35,566 nucleotides of DNA from Actinomycetes bacterium (GCA_021820665.1 JAKADK010000011.1:1-35566), one strand, 5' to 3'. Numbered from the stretch's first letter, positions 23,457 to 31,035 are shown. Translations and numbers: made by a program. Notes: generated from the sequence alone by a model not told the origin.

Positions 23457-24436
23457 CCGAGGGCATCCACGGCGCCGGCCGACTGTCGAGGAGACGCCCC
23501 GGGGCCCGGGTAGGACGGTGCCTCCCTGGTGGGGCCCGACCGAGCCAGCGCTGCCGCACCGACGAGCGGCCCGTCCCCACCGAGACCGCCCGGCACGATC
23601 GCCGAGCCTCGAGAGAAGTCCAACCGGCAGAGCCGGTCCAGCTCGGCCTGCGCTGCTGCGAAGAACGGTTCGCCGAAACCCAGGGCCACGGACCCAGCCA
23701 CGACCGCCAACCGGAGGTCGAGGAGGTTCGCCACCGACGCCACCGCTCGCCCCACGAGCCGACCTGCCCATCGGCGCACGGCCAGATCGGCGTCTGCTGG
23801 AGGACGCCCGGTGGCGGCCAGGATCGACGGGCCCGATACCTCGGCTTCGAGGCACCCCCGGGCACCGCATCGGCACTTCCGCCCACCGGGCTCGACGATG
23901 AGGTGCCCGATGTGGCCGGCATTTCCCGCCGCTCCGCCCAGCAGCCTGCCGTCGACCACCAGGCCGCCACCGACCCCGGTCGAGACGACCATGGCCAGGT
24001 AGTTCTCCTGCCCGACAGCGGCGCCGCACCACCCCTCCCCCAGGGCGAGCGCCTTGGCGTCGTTGTCGACGACCACCGGGACGCCGACGTGCGCGGCCAG
24101 CCTGGAGCGCAAGGGGAACCGTCGCCAGGCAGGGATGTTGAGTGGTGAGACCGCCTCTCCACCTGCCGTCATGGGTCCCCCGCACCCGACCCCGCATGCC
24201 GAGAGGCCGGGGGGCGCCTCCGCCAGCACGTGGTCGACGATGCCGACCACCGCCCCGAACACCTCCTCCGGGTCCGATGTGAGCGGCGTCGCCACCGCAC
24301 GGCGGCACCGAACCTCTCCCCGGGCGCCGACGACCGCCGCCGCCAGCTTCGACCCGCCGATGTCCACGGCCAGGAGATCGGCGGGCTGCTCGCCGATCAG
24401 ATTCGACGACCTACTCCTCGTGGTGGAAGCGACCAC
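23453..24436 (-). CDS. ROK-family sugar kinase (glucokinase-like)
   Basis: ATP-dependent sugar kinase of the ROK family, about 327 residues. Phosphate-1 loop LLAVDIGGSKLAAAVV, catalytic Asp in VVVDNDAKALALGEG, the adenosine region VSTGVGGGLVVDG, zinc site GHLIVEPGGRKCRCGARGCLEA (C-x-C-x4-C), and SVALGFGEPF. These fit glucokinase or N-acetyl-sugar kinase; there is no HTH, so it is not a ROK repressor. Start uncertain: GTG 24436 (chosen) or ATG 24466 would overlap the end of the DUF3040 gene, while the frame is open to 24541. Confidence 0.85.
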   Translation of the reverse strand: MVASTTRSRSSNLIGEQPADLLAVDIGGSKLAAAVVGARGEVRCRRAVATPLTSDPEEVFGAVVGIVDHVLAEAPPGLSACGVGCGGPMTAGGEAVSPLNIPAWRRFPLRSRLAAHVGVPVVVDNDAKALALGEGWCGAAVGQENYLAMVVSTGVGGGLVVDGRLLGGAAGNAGHIGHLIVEPGGRKCRCGARGCLEAEVSGPSILAATGRPPADADLAVRRWAGRLVGRAVASVANLLDLRLAVVAGSVALGFGEPFFAAAQAELDRLCRLDFSRGSAIVPGGLGGDGPLVGAAALARSGPTREAPSYPGPGASPRQSAGAVDALG

Positions 24437-24782
24437 GCATCCAGTCCCGTGGCTCGCGCTGACCATCGGTGCTGCGGTTGTGGAGAGAGCGCGACAGGTC
24501 GTCGATGCCCGCCCGCCCCATGCGCCGGACGTTGTTGGCAAACACCATTGCCGCCAGGAACATCACGACCACGCCGAGAAAGCCGAGCGCCACCGACGAG
24601 GCAAACGTCAGGATCATGAACGCCAGGCCGGCCACGAACGCCAGGCCCGACCACACGCAGTGCCTGCCGGCGTGCCGGTAGACGGTCTCCGAACGCACGC
24701 GTTCGGCGAAGTTCGGGTCCTCCTTGTAGAGGGACTGCTCCAACTGGTGGAGAATCCGCTGCTCATGCTCGGATAGCGGCAC
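24411..24782 (-). CDS. DUF3040 membrane protein
   Basis: 123 residues. It starts with the typical PLSEHEQRILHQLEQSLYKEDPNFA segment of DUF3040 proteins, followed by two closely spaced membrane helices (about 45-90) and a polar C-terminal tail. The role is unknown; these proteins are widespread in Actinomycetota, often near division or damage genes. GTG 24782 is chosen because it gives the family start and follows AGGAGGGGAGGG; a frame to 24803 adds seven residues. It overlaps the ROK kinase start. Confidence 0.85.
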   Translation of the reverse strand: MPLSEHEQRILHQLEQSLYKEDPNFAERVRSETVYRHAGRHCVWSGLAFVAGLAFMILTFASSVALGFLGVVVMFLAAMVFANNVRRMGRAGIDDLSRSLHNRSTDGQREPRDWMRGRFHHEE

Positions 24783-24877
24783 CGTTCCCTCCCCTCCTGA
24801 CAAGCTGCACCCGTTGTGTCAACACGGTCACCATGATCACATACCTCTGGTCTGCAAGCATCGCGCGCTGAGCGCTG

Positions 24878-24901
24878 TCCCGCCAACCATCCCGCCAACC
24901 A
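24878..24901. repeat. 12-bp tandem duplication in the dinB-DUF3040 gap
   Basis: TCCCGCCAACCA occurs twice head to tail (24878-24889 and 24890-24901), followed by a third partial TCCCG. The 140-base gap has no supported gene. Confidence 0.85.
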
Positions 24902-24922
24902 TCCCGGCGGCGACCCTGCGCC

Positions 24923-26347
24923 CTACGCCCACGCCTCCGGGTCAACCGCCCCTGCACGCAAGCCGTTCCCCCCGGTGCCGATAGCCCGGTCGCCGAACCG
25001 CGAACGGATCACGTCCACGCTGCCGGCGATGCCCGACCAGGCGGTCTGGAGCCGGAGGGCTTCGCCGTCGAGATCGGCCACCGACGGGCCCCAGGCTCGC
25101 GGCGGACCGTCGATGCCGTTGGCCGGCCCCTGGCCCGAGCCCACACCGGCGGGTGCAAGCTCCAGACCCGGCAGCGTCGGCTGGGTCTGCGTCGCCTCGG
25201 AGGCCGCCGCAGCTGGGGTGAGCCCGGTCAGAGAGACGCCGAGAAGCCGGACCCCTCGCTCCACCTCGACCGTATCGAGGAGGGCGACGCCGATGGCGCC
25301 CACCGCCGGGGCCGTGTCGAGCGGGGTCAGCGTCGTGCGGGACCGGGTGATCGTCGTGAAGTCGCCGAAACGGATCTTCACCGTGACGCATCTGGTCATG
25401 ACCCCCGCTGTCCGTAGGTGACGAACTGTCCGGTCGACCAGGGAGGCCAGCGCCACCTCCAGGTCGCGGCGGCGCGCGATGTCGCGAGGGAACGTCGTCT
25501 CCCTGCCCATCGACACGGCCGGCCGGGACGGCACGACGGGACGCGGATCCCTCCCCTGGGCCAGCTCCACCAGGCGTGGACCATGCGTTGCCCCGACGAT
25601 CCGCCTCACGATGAGCGGATCGGTCTCGGCCAACGCTCCGACGGTCGTGATCCCGTGGCTCGCCAGGCGATCGGCGGTCACCGGCCCGACGCCCCACAAT
25701 GCACCGACCGGCAGTTCCGCCAGGAATGCCCGCTCCGTCCCCGGGGGGACCACCACCACGCCGGCACCCGGACGCACGCCGGCACGGGTCACGACGGGCT
25801 TCGCCGCTTCGGAGGCCAGCTTGGCGACCAGCTTGCTCCCCGCCACACCCACCGAGCAGGTGAGGCCGAGCCGGTCACGCACTTCCGTCCTGATCCGATG
25901 AGCGATCTCGACCGGCTCGCCGAGCAGGCGGCGGGCAGTCGTCACGTCCAAGAACGCCTCGTCCAGGGCGATCCCCTCGACGGCGGGCGTCACCGCCTCG
26001 AGGATCCGGTGGAGCCGACCACTCTCTTCGGCGTACCGCCATGGCCTCCCCTCGACGAAGACGGCGTGCGGGCAGAGCCCACGGGCCACGAACGACGGCA
26101 TGGCCGAGCGGACCCCGTAGACCCGTGCCTCGTAGGTACAGGCGGCGACCACCCCTCGCCGCCCGGCACCCCCTACGACCACGGGCTTCCCCCGCAGTGC
26201 CGGATGATCGAGCACCTCCACCGCAGCGAAGAAGGCGTCCATGTCGACGTGGAGCACCGAACGGCCACCGGCATCGCCTCCCCGCTCACCCGGCGCTCTC
26301 GGCCGGGAACCCCCGGGTGCGGCCGACACGCGTGCTCGCTCACTCAC
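24923..26347 (-). CDS. dinB: DNA polymerase IV (Y family)
   Basis: Translesion polymerase, 474 residues. A short disordered N-terminus precedes Asp35/Asp37 (LHVDMDAFFAAVE, with Phe40 as the likely steric gate) and Asp129-Glu130 (ALDEAFLD). The HhH region has LPVGALWGVGPVTADRL, and a little-finger domain follows (SMGRETTFPRDI, TVKIRFGDFTTITRS). A QPTLPGLEL segment resembles a beta-clamp binding motif, followed by a C-terminal tail of about 90 residues. GTG 26347 overlaps the PIG-L stop by eight bases, so it is probably in the nrdR transcript. No LexA box was seen directly upstream. Confidence 0.93.
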   Translation of the reverse strand: MSERARVSAAPGGSRPRAPGERGGDAGGRSVLHVDMDAFFAAVEVLDHPALRGKPVVVGGAGRRGVVAACTYEARVYGVRSAMPSFVARGLCPHAVFVEGRPWRYAEESGRLHRILEAVTPAVEGIALDEAFLDVTTARRLLGEPVEIAHRIRTEVRDRLGLTCSVGVAGSKLVAKLASEAAKPVVTRAGVRPGAGVVVVPPGTERAFLAELPVGALWGVGPVTADRLASHGITTVGALAETDPLIVRRIVGATHGPRLVELAQGRDPRPVVPSRPAVSMGRETTFPRDIARRRDLEVALASLVDRTVRHLRTAGVMTRCVTVKIRFGDFTTITRSRTTLTPLDTAPAVGAIGVALLDTVEVERGVRLLGVSLTGLTPAAAASEATQTQPTLPGLELAPAGVGSGQGPANGIDGPPRAWGPSVADLDGEALRLQTAWSGIAGSVDVIRSRFGDRAIGTGGNGLRAGAVDPEAWA

Positions 26348-27059
26348 CGGCAGAACCCAGCCACAGGCGCCGGTAGGCCTCGGCGAACTCCACGCCCACC
26401 TCGCCCCCCGCCCGCGCTGCTCCCAGGCGGACCGCAGCCCGCGCCTGGGACCCGCCGTCGGCGAACTGGCTCAGGTGACAACCGACGGCCTCGTCCTTTC
26501 GGCCGATGGTGCGGGAGATGTCCACCCAGACGTCGGGGTCGAGGGTCCCCGACAGGAGGACGGCGGCGACCTGGTGCGGCGGGCCGGTCTCGGGGTAGTA
26601 GAGCGGCAACGCCGCCGCTGGCGCTGCCGCATCGAGCGCTGCCCATCCGCATGCCCGGTGGTCACGGTGATTGAAGTACTCCTGGCCGAAGAAGACAGCC
26701 GTTGGATCAGGACACAGGACGATCTCCGGACGCCGGCGCCTGATCACCTCCACCAGCCTCGACCGCAGCGCCGTTTCCTCCGCCAGCTCGCCGTCGGCAT
26801 AGCGCAGCCGCTCCACATGGGCCACGCCGAGGACCGCGGCGGCGCGCTCCGACTCCGCCGCCCGCCGCTCCGCCAGCGCCGCCCCCGCCGCACACGGATC
26901 ATTCGTGCCTTTGTCACCATCGGTGCACACGACGACCGTGACCTCACAGCCCGCCTCGGACCACGCCGCGAGCGTGCCACCGCACGACACGTCGGGATCA
27001 TCCGGATGGGCGTAGATGGCCACCACACTGCCTGGGACCCGGCGGAACAGCTCGGGCAC
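26340..27059 (-). CDS. PIG-L family zinc deacetylase
   Basis: 239 residues of the LmbE/PIG-L fold, zinc-dependent amidases acting on N-acetyl sugars (MshB, Mca and others). Metal and catalytic motifs are AHPDDPDVSCGG (about 17-28) and FNHRDHRACG. MshB/Mca roles in mycothiol are possible but not supported by any specific feature, and the length is below theirs (about 290). The GTG start lies three bases after the nrdR stop with no good ribosome-binding site, suggesting coupling. Placed between nrdR and dinB. Confidence 0.88.
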   Translation of the reverse strand: MPELFRRVPGSVVAIYAHPDDPDVSCGGTLAAWSEAGCEVTVVVCTDGDKGTNDPCAAGAALAERRAAESERAAAVLGVAHVERLRYADGELAEETALRSRLVEVIRRRRPEIVLCPDPTAVFFGQEYFNHRDHRACGWAALDAAAPAAALPLYYPETGPPHQVAAVLLSGTLDPDVWVDISRTIGRKDEAVGCHLSQFADGGSQARAAVRLGAARAGGEVGVEFAEAYRRLWLGSAGE

Positions 27060-27062
27060 TGC

Positions 27063-27554
27063 TCAGGACCTGGTGTCGGCCACCGGTGGACCGCCTTTCG
27101 GCGCCGTCGTCTTCGTCAACAAACCGACCTCGCGCTGGAAGTCGTCGAGCCGTTCGAACCCTTTGTAGACGCTGGCAAAGCGGAGGTAGGCGACGTCGTC
27201 GAGGTCCTTGAGCCGTTCGAGCACGGCCACTCCCACCTCTTGAGATGTGGCATCCCTGCCCAGGTCACGAAGGAGCTCCTCCACCTCCTGCGCCACCGCC
27301 ACGAGCTCCGCTTCCCCGACCGGTCGGTTCTTCGTGGCCGCCCGCAGCCCGGCCACGACCTTCGACCGGTCGAAGGGCTCGCGGAGACCCGAGCGCTTGA
27401 CGACGGTGAGCGGTACCTCTTCGATCCGCTCGAAGGTCGTGTAGCGCCGCCCGCACCGACCACATTCCCTCCGCCGCCTGATGGCCGCACCCTCCTCGGC
27501 GACGCGCGAGTCGATCACCCTGTCGTCGTCCACCAGACACTGCGGGCATCTCAC
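27063..27554 (-). CDS. nrdR: NrdR, ribonucleotide reductase repressor
   Basis: 163 residues. Zinc ribbon from Cys3, Cys6, Cys31, Cys34 (MRCPQC ... RECGRCGRRYTTFER) and an ATP-cone domain (VVKRSGLREPFDRSKVVAGLRAA in part). NrdR senses ATP/dATP and represses nrd genes by binding paired NrdR boxes; no nrd gene or NrdR box is seen in the window. The GTG start has no ribosome-binding site but sits at the expected start point of the promoter at 27561-27589. Neighbours match the common actinobacterial order lexA, LysM gene, nrdR. Confidence 0.95.
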   Translation of the reverse strand: MRCPQCLVDDDRVIDSRVAEEGAAIRRRRECGRCGRRYTTFERIEEVPLTVVKRSGLREPFDRSKVVAGLRAATKNRPVGEAELVAVAQEVEELLRDLGRDATSQEVGVAVLERLKDLDDVAYLRFASVYKGFERLDDFQREVGLLTKTTAPKGGPPVADTRS

Positions 27555-27560
27555 AGTGCG

Positions 27561-27589
27561 AGGTTAGGGCGGATCGCGCCCCGGGTGAA
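27561..27589 (-). promoter_or_regulatory. nrdR promoter, leaderless
   Basis: -35 TTCACC (27589-27584), 17-base spacer, -10 TAACCT (27566-27561), six bases before the GTG. It predicts a transcript that begins at or next to the start codon. Confidence 0.5.
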
Positions 27590-27646
27590 CGATGGGGGCG
27601 AGCGTCGTGCCGCGCGTTCGTCCCGGGCAGCCCGGCACCGCTCGGA

Positions 27647-28159
27647 TCAGGGAATCCGGATCCGCTCACCGGGGACAATCATGTAGGTGCCAGTCTCCGC
27701 ATGCAGCCGGGCGACCAGCGGGCGGGGGTCCCCGGTCGGGTCGACGCGGGTGGCGATGGTCCAGAGCGTGTCTCCCGGCCGCACCACATAGGTGGTGCCA
27801 GCGCCCCCTCCGGGAAGCGCGGCAGGAGCCGAGACGGGCCGCGGATGAGGAAGGAGGGCCAGCGTGACAACAATGGCGGCCACACCGGCTGCCGCCAAGC
27901 GACGCCGCCGGACCTTCGCGCTGACTCTCCGGCAGCCGGCAGCGCGTGCCACCGGCCGAACGCGCCCCCCTCCGGCACCTCCCACCGGCGCAGCCGCCTG
28001 TTCCGGTGGCAGGCCCATCCCCTGCCCGTATCCCCGAAGCGCGCCCACCGGGTGCCCGGCTGCTCCCGCACCGTCGACCAGCCGGAGCCGGGGACCCGGC
28101 CGACCGCCCAGGAACGAACCCGAGGGCTCGACTGGTTCCTCTGCCCAGACTGCTACCAC
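27647..28159 (-). CDS. LysM-domain membrane protein, probable SOS cell-division suppressor
   Basis: About 170 residues: a disordered N-terminal part, one membrane helix (LAAAGVAAIVVTLALL, about 90-105), a short Pro/Ala/Gly linker, and one LysM domain at the C-terminus (TYVVRPGDTLWTIATRV to IVPGERIRIP) that binds peptidoglycan. Position divergent from lexA, with LexA boxes in front, matches DivS of Corynebacterium, ChiZ (Rv2719c) of mycobacteria and YneA of Bacillus, all SOS-induced proteins that delay division. Function here is inferred from topology and place. GTG 28159 with GAAGG upstream is chosen; the frame is open to 28309, across two LexA boxes. Confidence 0.8.
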   Translation of the reverse strand: MVAVWAEEPVEPSGSFLGGRPGPRLRLVDGAGAAGHPVGALRGYGQGMGLPPEQAAAPVGGAGGGRVRPVARAAGCRRVSAKVRRRRLAAAGVAAIVVTLALLPHPRPVSAPAALPGGGAGTTYVVRPGDTLWTIATRVDPTGDPRPLVARLHAETGTYMIVPGERIRIP

Positions 28160-28179
28160 CGTGCCGCCTTCTCGTTGAC

Positions 28180-28193
28180 CGAACACCCGTTCG
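28180..28193. promoter_or_regulatory. LexA (SOS) box 1
   Basis: CGAACACCCGTTCG, full CGAAC-N4-GTTCG symmetry, 21 bases upstream of the LysM gene start. Confidence 0.85.
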
Positions 28194-28212
28194 CCATGCC
28201 GGCAGTCAATCA

Positions 28213-28226
28213 CGAACACCTGTTCG
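28213..28226. promoter_or_regulatory. LexA (SOS) box 2
   Basis: CGAACACCTGTTCG, full CGAAC-N4-GTTCG symmetry, 33 bases from box 1. It shares the 15-base sequence TCACGAACACCTGTT (28210-28224) with box 3 (28240-28254). Confidence 0.85.
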
Positions 28227-28242
28227 ATGTCAAGGACTGTCA

Positions 28243-28256
28243 CGAACACCTGTTTG
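28243..28256. promoter_or_regulatory. LexA (SOS) box 3, one mismatch
   Basis: CGAACACCTGTTTG, one change in the right arm. It overlaps the predicted lexA -35 box and starts 30 bases after box 2. Confidence 0.75.
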
Positions 28257-28282
28257 TTTTCCGACGACCACCGTGGTACGCT
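28254..28282 (+). promoter_or_regulatory. lexA promoter
   Basis: -35 TTGTTT (28254-28259), 17-base spacer, -10 TACGCT (28277-28282). LexA box 3 covers the -35 and box 4 lies at the predicted start point, an arrangement suited to autorepression. The leader would be about 145 bases. Confidence 0.5.
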
Positions 28283-28285
28283 CGA

Positions 28286-28299
28286 CGAACATTCGTTCG
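28286..28299. promoter_or_regulatory. LexA (SOS) box 4
   Basis: CGAACATTCGTTCG, full symmetry, 43 bases after the start of box 3, at the predicted lexA transcription start. Confidence 0.85.
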
Positions 28300-28432
28300 T
28301 CTTGTCCACGGCAGGCGGCTGGCCCGCCGCTCATCGAGCCCGGAGCGCCGGGCTCGGAGCGGGTGGGATCGGCAGCGTCCTCCGGTGGCCACCATGAATG
28401 GGTTGGAGACAGCTACCCGAAGGAGCACGCGC

Positions 28433-29062
28433 ATGGCACAGGTGCTGACGGTCAAGCGCCGAGCGATCCTCGATTGCATCTCGGCCTCGCTCCGCGAACG
28501 GGGCTACCCGCCCTCGGTGCGCGAGATCGGGGAGACGGTGGGCCTCACCTCGTCGTCCACGGTCCACGCCCACCTCGCGGTGCTCCAGCGGGAGGGGTAC
28601 CTGCGGCGTGACCCGACCAAGCCCCGTGCCATCGAGGTGCGCTACGACCCGTCGTCGAAGGTGATGGCCGACGCCCGACCGCTCCGCCACGTGCCGTTGG
28701 TCGGCCAGGTTGCCGCAGGGACCGGCGTGCTCGCCCAGGAGAACATCGAGGAGCTGTTCCCGCTCCCGGAGGACTTCACCGGAACCGGCACGCTGTTCAT
28801 GCTCCAGGTGCGGGGCGATTCGATGGTGGATGCCGGGATTGTCGACGGTGACTACGTCGTGGTCCGCCAACAGCCGACGGCCGAGCCCGGCGAGGTGGTC
28901 GTGGCCGGCATCGCCGACGGTGAGGCCACCGTGAAGTACTTCTCGCTCGACGGAGAGACGGTGGTCCTGACCCCGGCCAACGAGCACATGGAGCCCATGC
29001 GGTTCGACCCCTCGGAGGTGCAGGTCTACGGGAGGGTCGTCACCGTCCTCCGGAAGCTCTGA
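28433..29062 (+). CDS. lexA: LexA, SOS repressor
   Basis: 209 residues. N-terminal winged HTH (about 1-70, with PSVREIGETVGLTSSSTVHAHL), a cleavage site Ala95-Gly96 in VGQVAAGTGVL, and the Ser130 (GDSM) / Lys168 (ATVKYF) self-cleavage dyad, all intact. It represses DNA-damage genes until RecA-stimulated autocleavage. ATG 28433 is chosen for its AAGGAG site; an in-frame ATG at 28394 would add 13 residues. It is single on its strand and convergent with dapE. Confidence 0.97.
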   Translation: MAQVLTVKRRAILDCISASLRERGYPPSVREIGETVGLTSSSTVHAHLAVLQREGYLRRDPTKPRAIEVRYDPSSKVMADARPLRHVPLVGQVAAGTGVLAQENIEELFPLPEDFTGTGTLFMLQVRGDSMVDAGIVDGDYVVVRQQPTAEPGEVVVAGIADGEATVKYFSLDGETVVLTPANEHMEPMRFDPSEVQVYGRVVTVLRKL

Positions 29063-29096
29063 GCAGCCCGGCCGAGTTCGGGCCTCGGTTGCTCAG
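29059..29096. terminator. Bidirectional hairpin spanning both stop codons
   Basis: CTGAGCA (29059-29065) pairs with TGCTCAG (29090-29096), enclosing an inner GCCCG / CGGGC stem. The outer arms contain the lexA TGA on one strand and the dapE TGA on the other. No T-run, so efficiency is unknown. Confidence 0.5.
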
Positions 29097-30178
29097 CCGA
29101 GACGCCCCAGCCACTCCGCCACGGTGTCGGCGTACCGGTTCAGCTCACCGATCGTGATCCGCTCGTCTGGCGTATGCGCCAGCTCCGGGTCCCCCGGGCC
29201 GAAGTTCGTCGCCGGGACGCCGTGTGCCCAGAAGGTCGCCACGTCGGTCCAGCCGAGCTTTGCTCTCGGCGCCTGGCCGGACACGTGGCACAACTCGGCC
29301 AGGAAGGGATGGGTGAGCCCTGGCGGGGCACCGCTCGACCGGTCCGTTCGTTGCCACGAGTCCCCCGGCTCGAGGTGGGGGTCGAGGAGCTCTCGGAGCT
29401 TCGTCTCGGCAGCGTCGGCCGACCGGTCCGGCGCGAACCGGTGGTTGAGGGTGACCGCCGCCCGGTCGGGCACGACGTTTCCGGCCACACCGCCTTCCAC
29501 GCCGACCGCCTGGAGCTGCTCCCGGTACTCGCAACCGTCGATCGTCGGGCGCCGTTCCTCGAACGCAGCGATCGACGCCAGCACCGGAGCGAGCCGGTGG
29601 ATGGCGTTACGCCCCATCCACGGCCGAGCGGTATGGGCTCGACGGCCGCTCAGACCGATGGTGATCCGGAGGGTGCCCTGACATCCGGCCTCGACGACAC
29701 CCGCGGTCGGCTCGCCGAGCAGCGCGACGTCGCCGGCCAGCAGCTCCGGGTGCTCCTCCCACAGGCGTACCAGCCCGTTGAACCGGTGCTCCACCTCCTC
29801 GCCGGCGTAGAAGCACCAGGTCACGTCGACCGCCGGCGCGGTCACCGTGTGGGCGAGGTGGAGGAAGGCACCGAGCCCGCCCTTCATGTCGGTCGCACCC
29901 AGTCCGGAGAGCACGTCGCCGTCGAGGGAGGGACGCTCGTTGCCGCCGACCGGAGGCACGGTGTCGAGGTGCCCGGCCAGGATCACCCGCTGCCGTCGGT
30001 CGAGGTCGGTCCGGGCCACGACACTGTCGCCGATGCGCGCGACCGTCAGCCCCGGACAGCCCTGGAGCGCTCGCTCGACGGCGTCCGCCAGCGCCGCCTC
30101 GTGGTGGCTCACCGACGGGATCGCCAGCAGGTCGGCGGTGATACCGGCCGGTCCCCGCCCGAGGTCCAGCTCGGTCAC
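29093..30178 (-). CDS. dapE: Succinyl-diaminopimelate desuccinylase
   Basis: M20 zinc peptidase-family enzyme, 361 residues, that removes succinate from N-succinyl-LL-diaminopimelate. Metal and catalytic residues are His70 (GHLDTVP), Asp97 (GATDMKGG), Glu127-Glu128 (YAGEEVEH), Glu156 (LLGEPT) and a C-terminal His in ELAHTPDE. The dimerisation lid has GRRAHTARPWMGRNAIHRL. GTG 30178 overlaps the dapD stop (GTGA). Last gene of the leftward dap operon. Confidence 0.94.
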   Translation of the reverse strand: MTELDLGRGPAGITADLLAIPSVSHHEAALADAVERALQGCPGLTVARIGDSVVARTDLDRRQRVILAGHLDTVPPVGGNERPSLDGDVLSGLGATDMKGGLGAFLHLAHTVTAPAVDVTWCFYAGEEVEHRFNGLVRLWEEHPELLAGDVALLGEPTAGVVEAGCQGTLRITIGLSGRRAHTARPWMGRNAIHRLAPVLASIAAFEERRPTIDGCEYREQLQAVGVEGGVAGNVVPDRAAVTLNHRFAPDRSADAAETKLRELLDPHLEPGDSWQRTDRSSGAPPGLTHPFLAELCHVSGQAPRAKLGWTDVATFWAHGVPATNFGPGDPELAHTPDERITIGELNRYADTVAEWLGRLG

Positions 30179-31002
30179 GGGGCGACCCCGTGCTCACGAA
30201 GGATGTCGTTCAGCTGTGCCTTGTCGTGCCGCTGGCCGGGCGTGAGGCGCCTGATCACAAGGGCGCACGGCAGGAAGAACTCGCCGCCGGGAAACGTCCG
30301 CCGTCTCGACGCCTGCACCACGACCGACCAGGGAGGAACGTGACCCCGGGTCAGCTCATCGCCACTCTCCGCGTCGACAACAGGGATGGACGGGTTCAGG
30401 ATCACCCCTTCACCCAGGACGGCGCCCTGCCCGATCCGGGCACCCTGGGTCACCATGCTGCGGGACCCGACCATGACGTCGTCCTCGATCACGACCGGCG
30501 CCGCCTGGGCAGGCTCGAGGACACCTCCGATGCCCACGCCGCCCGAGAGATGGACCCGCGCCCCGATCTGGGCACAGGAACCGACCGTCGCCCAGGTGTC
30601 CACCATCGTGTCCTCCCCGACATGGGCCCCGATGTTCACGTAGCTGGGCATGCAGATGACGCCGGGCGCCAGGTACGAACCCCACCGAGCCGATGCTCCC
30701 GGGACCACCCGGACACCGCCGGCCCGGAACGACCGCTTCAAGGGCAGCTTGTCCTCGAACTCGAACGGCCCGACCTCAATCGTCTCCATGGCCCGGAGCC
30801 GGAACAACAACAAGATGGCCTGCTTCAGCCACTGGTGGACGACCACCTGGTCGGTGGCGGGATCGATCTCGGCCACCCGCGCGCTCCCGGCGTCGAGCAG
30901 GCCGATCGCCTCGGTGACCACCTCGAGGGCGTCGGTGTCCCGTGGCGTGAGCTCGGGCGCCCGGACCCACAGCTCTTCGATGCGTGCGCGGAGGTCGGCC
31001 AT
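30175..31002 (-). CDS. dapD: Tetrahydrodipicolinate N-succinyltransferase
   Basis: 275 residues, the length of the E. coli enzyme (274). An N-terminal helical domain is followed by hexapeptide repeats of a left-handed beta-helix (for example YVNIGAHVGEDTMVDTWATVGS, HLSGGVGIGGVLEP) and a C-terminal PPWSVVVQASRRRTFPGGEFFLPCALV segment. It transfers succinyl from succinyl-CoA to tetrahydrodipicolinate, committing lysine/mDAP synthesis to the succinylase branch. The E. coli-like type is less common in actinobacteria than the long mycobacterial form. ATG 31002 follows a TAGGGT -10 box by six bases; no clear ribosome-binding site. Confidence 0.93.
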   Translation of the reverse strand: MADLRARIEELWVRAPELTPRDTDALEVVTEAIGLLDAGSARVAEIDPATDQVVVHQWLKQAILLLFRLRAMETIEVGPFEFEDKLPLKRSFRAGGVRVVPGASARWGSYLAPGVICMPSYVNIGAHVGEDTMVDTWATVGSCAQIGARVHLSGGVGIGGVLEPAQAAPVVIEDDVMVGSRSMVTQGARIGQGAVLGEGVILNPSIPVVDAESGDELTRGHVPPWSVVVQASRRRTFPGGEFFLPCALVIRRLTPGQRHDKAQLNDILREHGVAP

Positions 31003-31008
31003 GGCCAG

Positions 31009-31035
31009 ACCCTACCAACGGGCCCCACCAACGGG
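31009..31035 (-). promoter_or_regulatory. Possible internal promoter before dapD
   Basis: TAGGGT (31014-31009) lies six bases before the dapD ATG, suggesting a leaderless start. Behind it, ACCAACGGG occurs twice 13 bases apart (31014-31022, 31027-31035 on the plus strand). No good -35. The 119-base gap to dapC otherwise shows nothing. Confidence 0.3.

Noticed and set aside
24783-24922. TTGACA before the DUF3040 gene as a promoter
   Set aside because: No -10 hexamer at 16-18 bases; the match may be chance.
28194-28233. TTGACA/TTGACT hexamers as the LysM-gene promoter
   Set aside because: Neither has an acceptable -10 at normal spacing, although the location among LexA boxes is suggestive.
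28301-28432. Structured regulatory RNA in the long lexA leader
   Set aside because: Only GC-rich inverted segments expected by chance; no conserved motif recognised.
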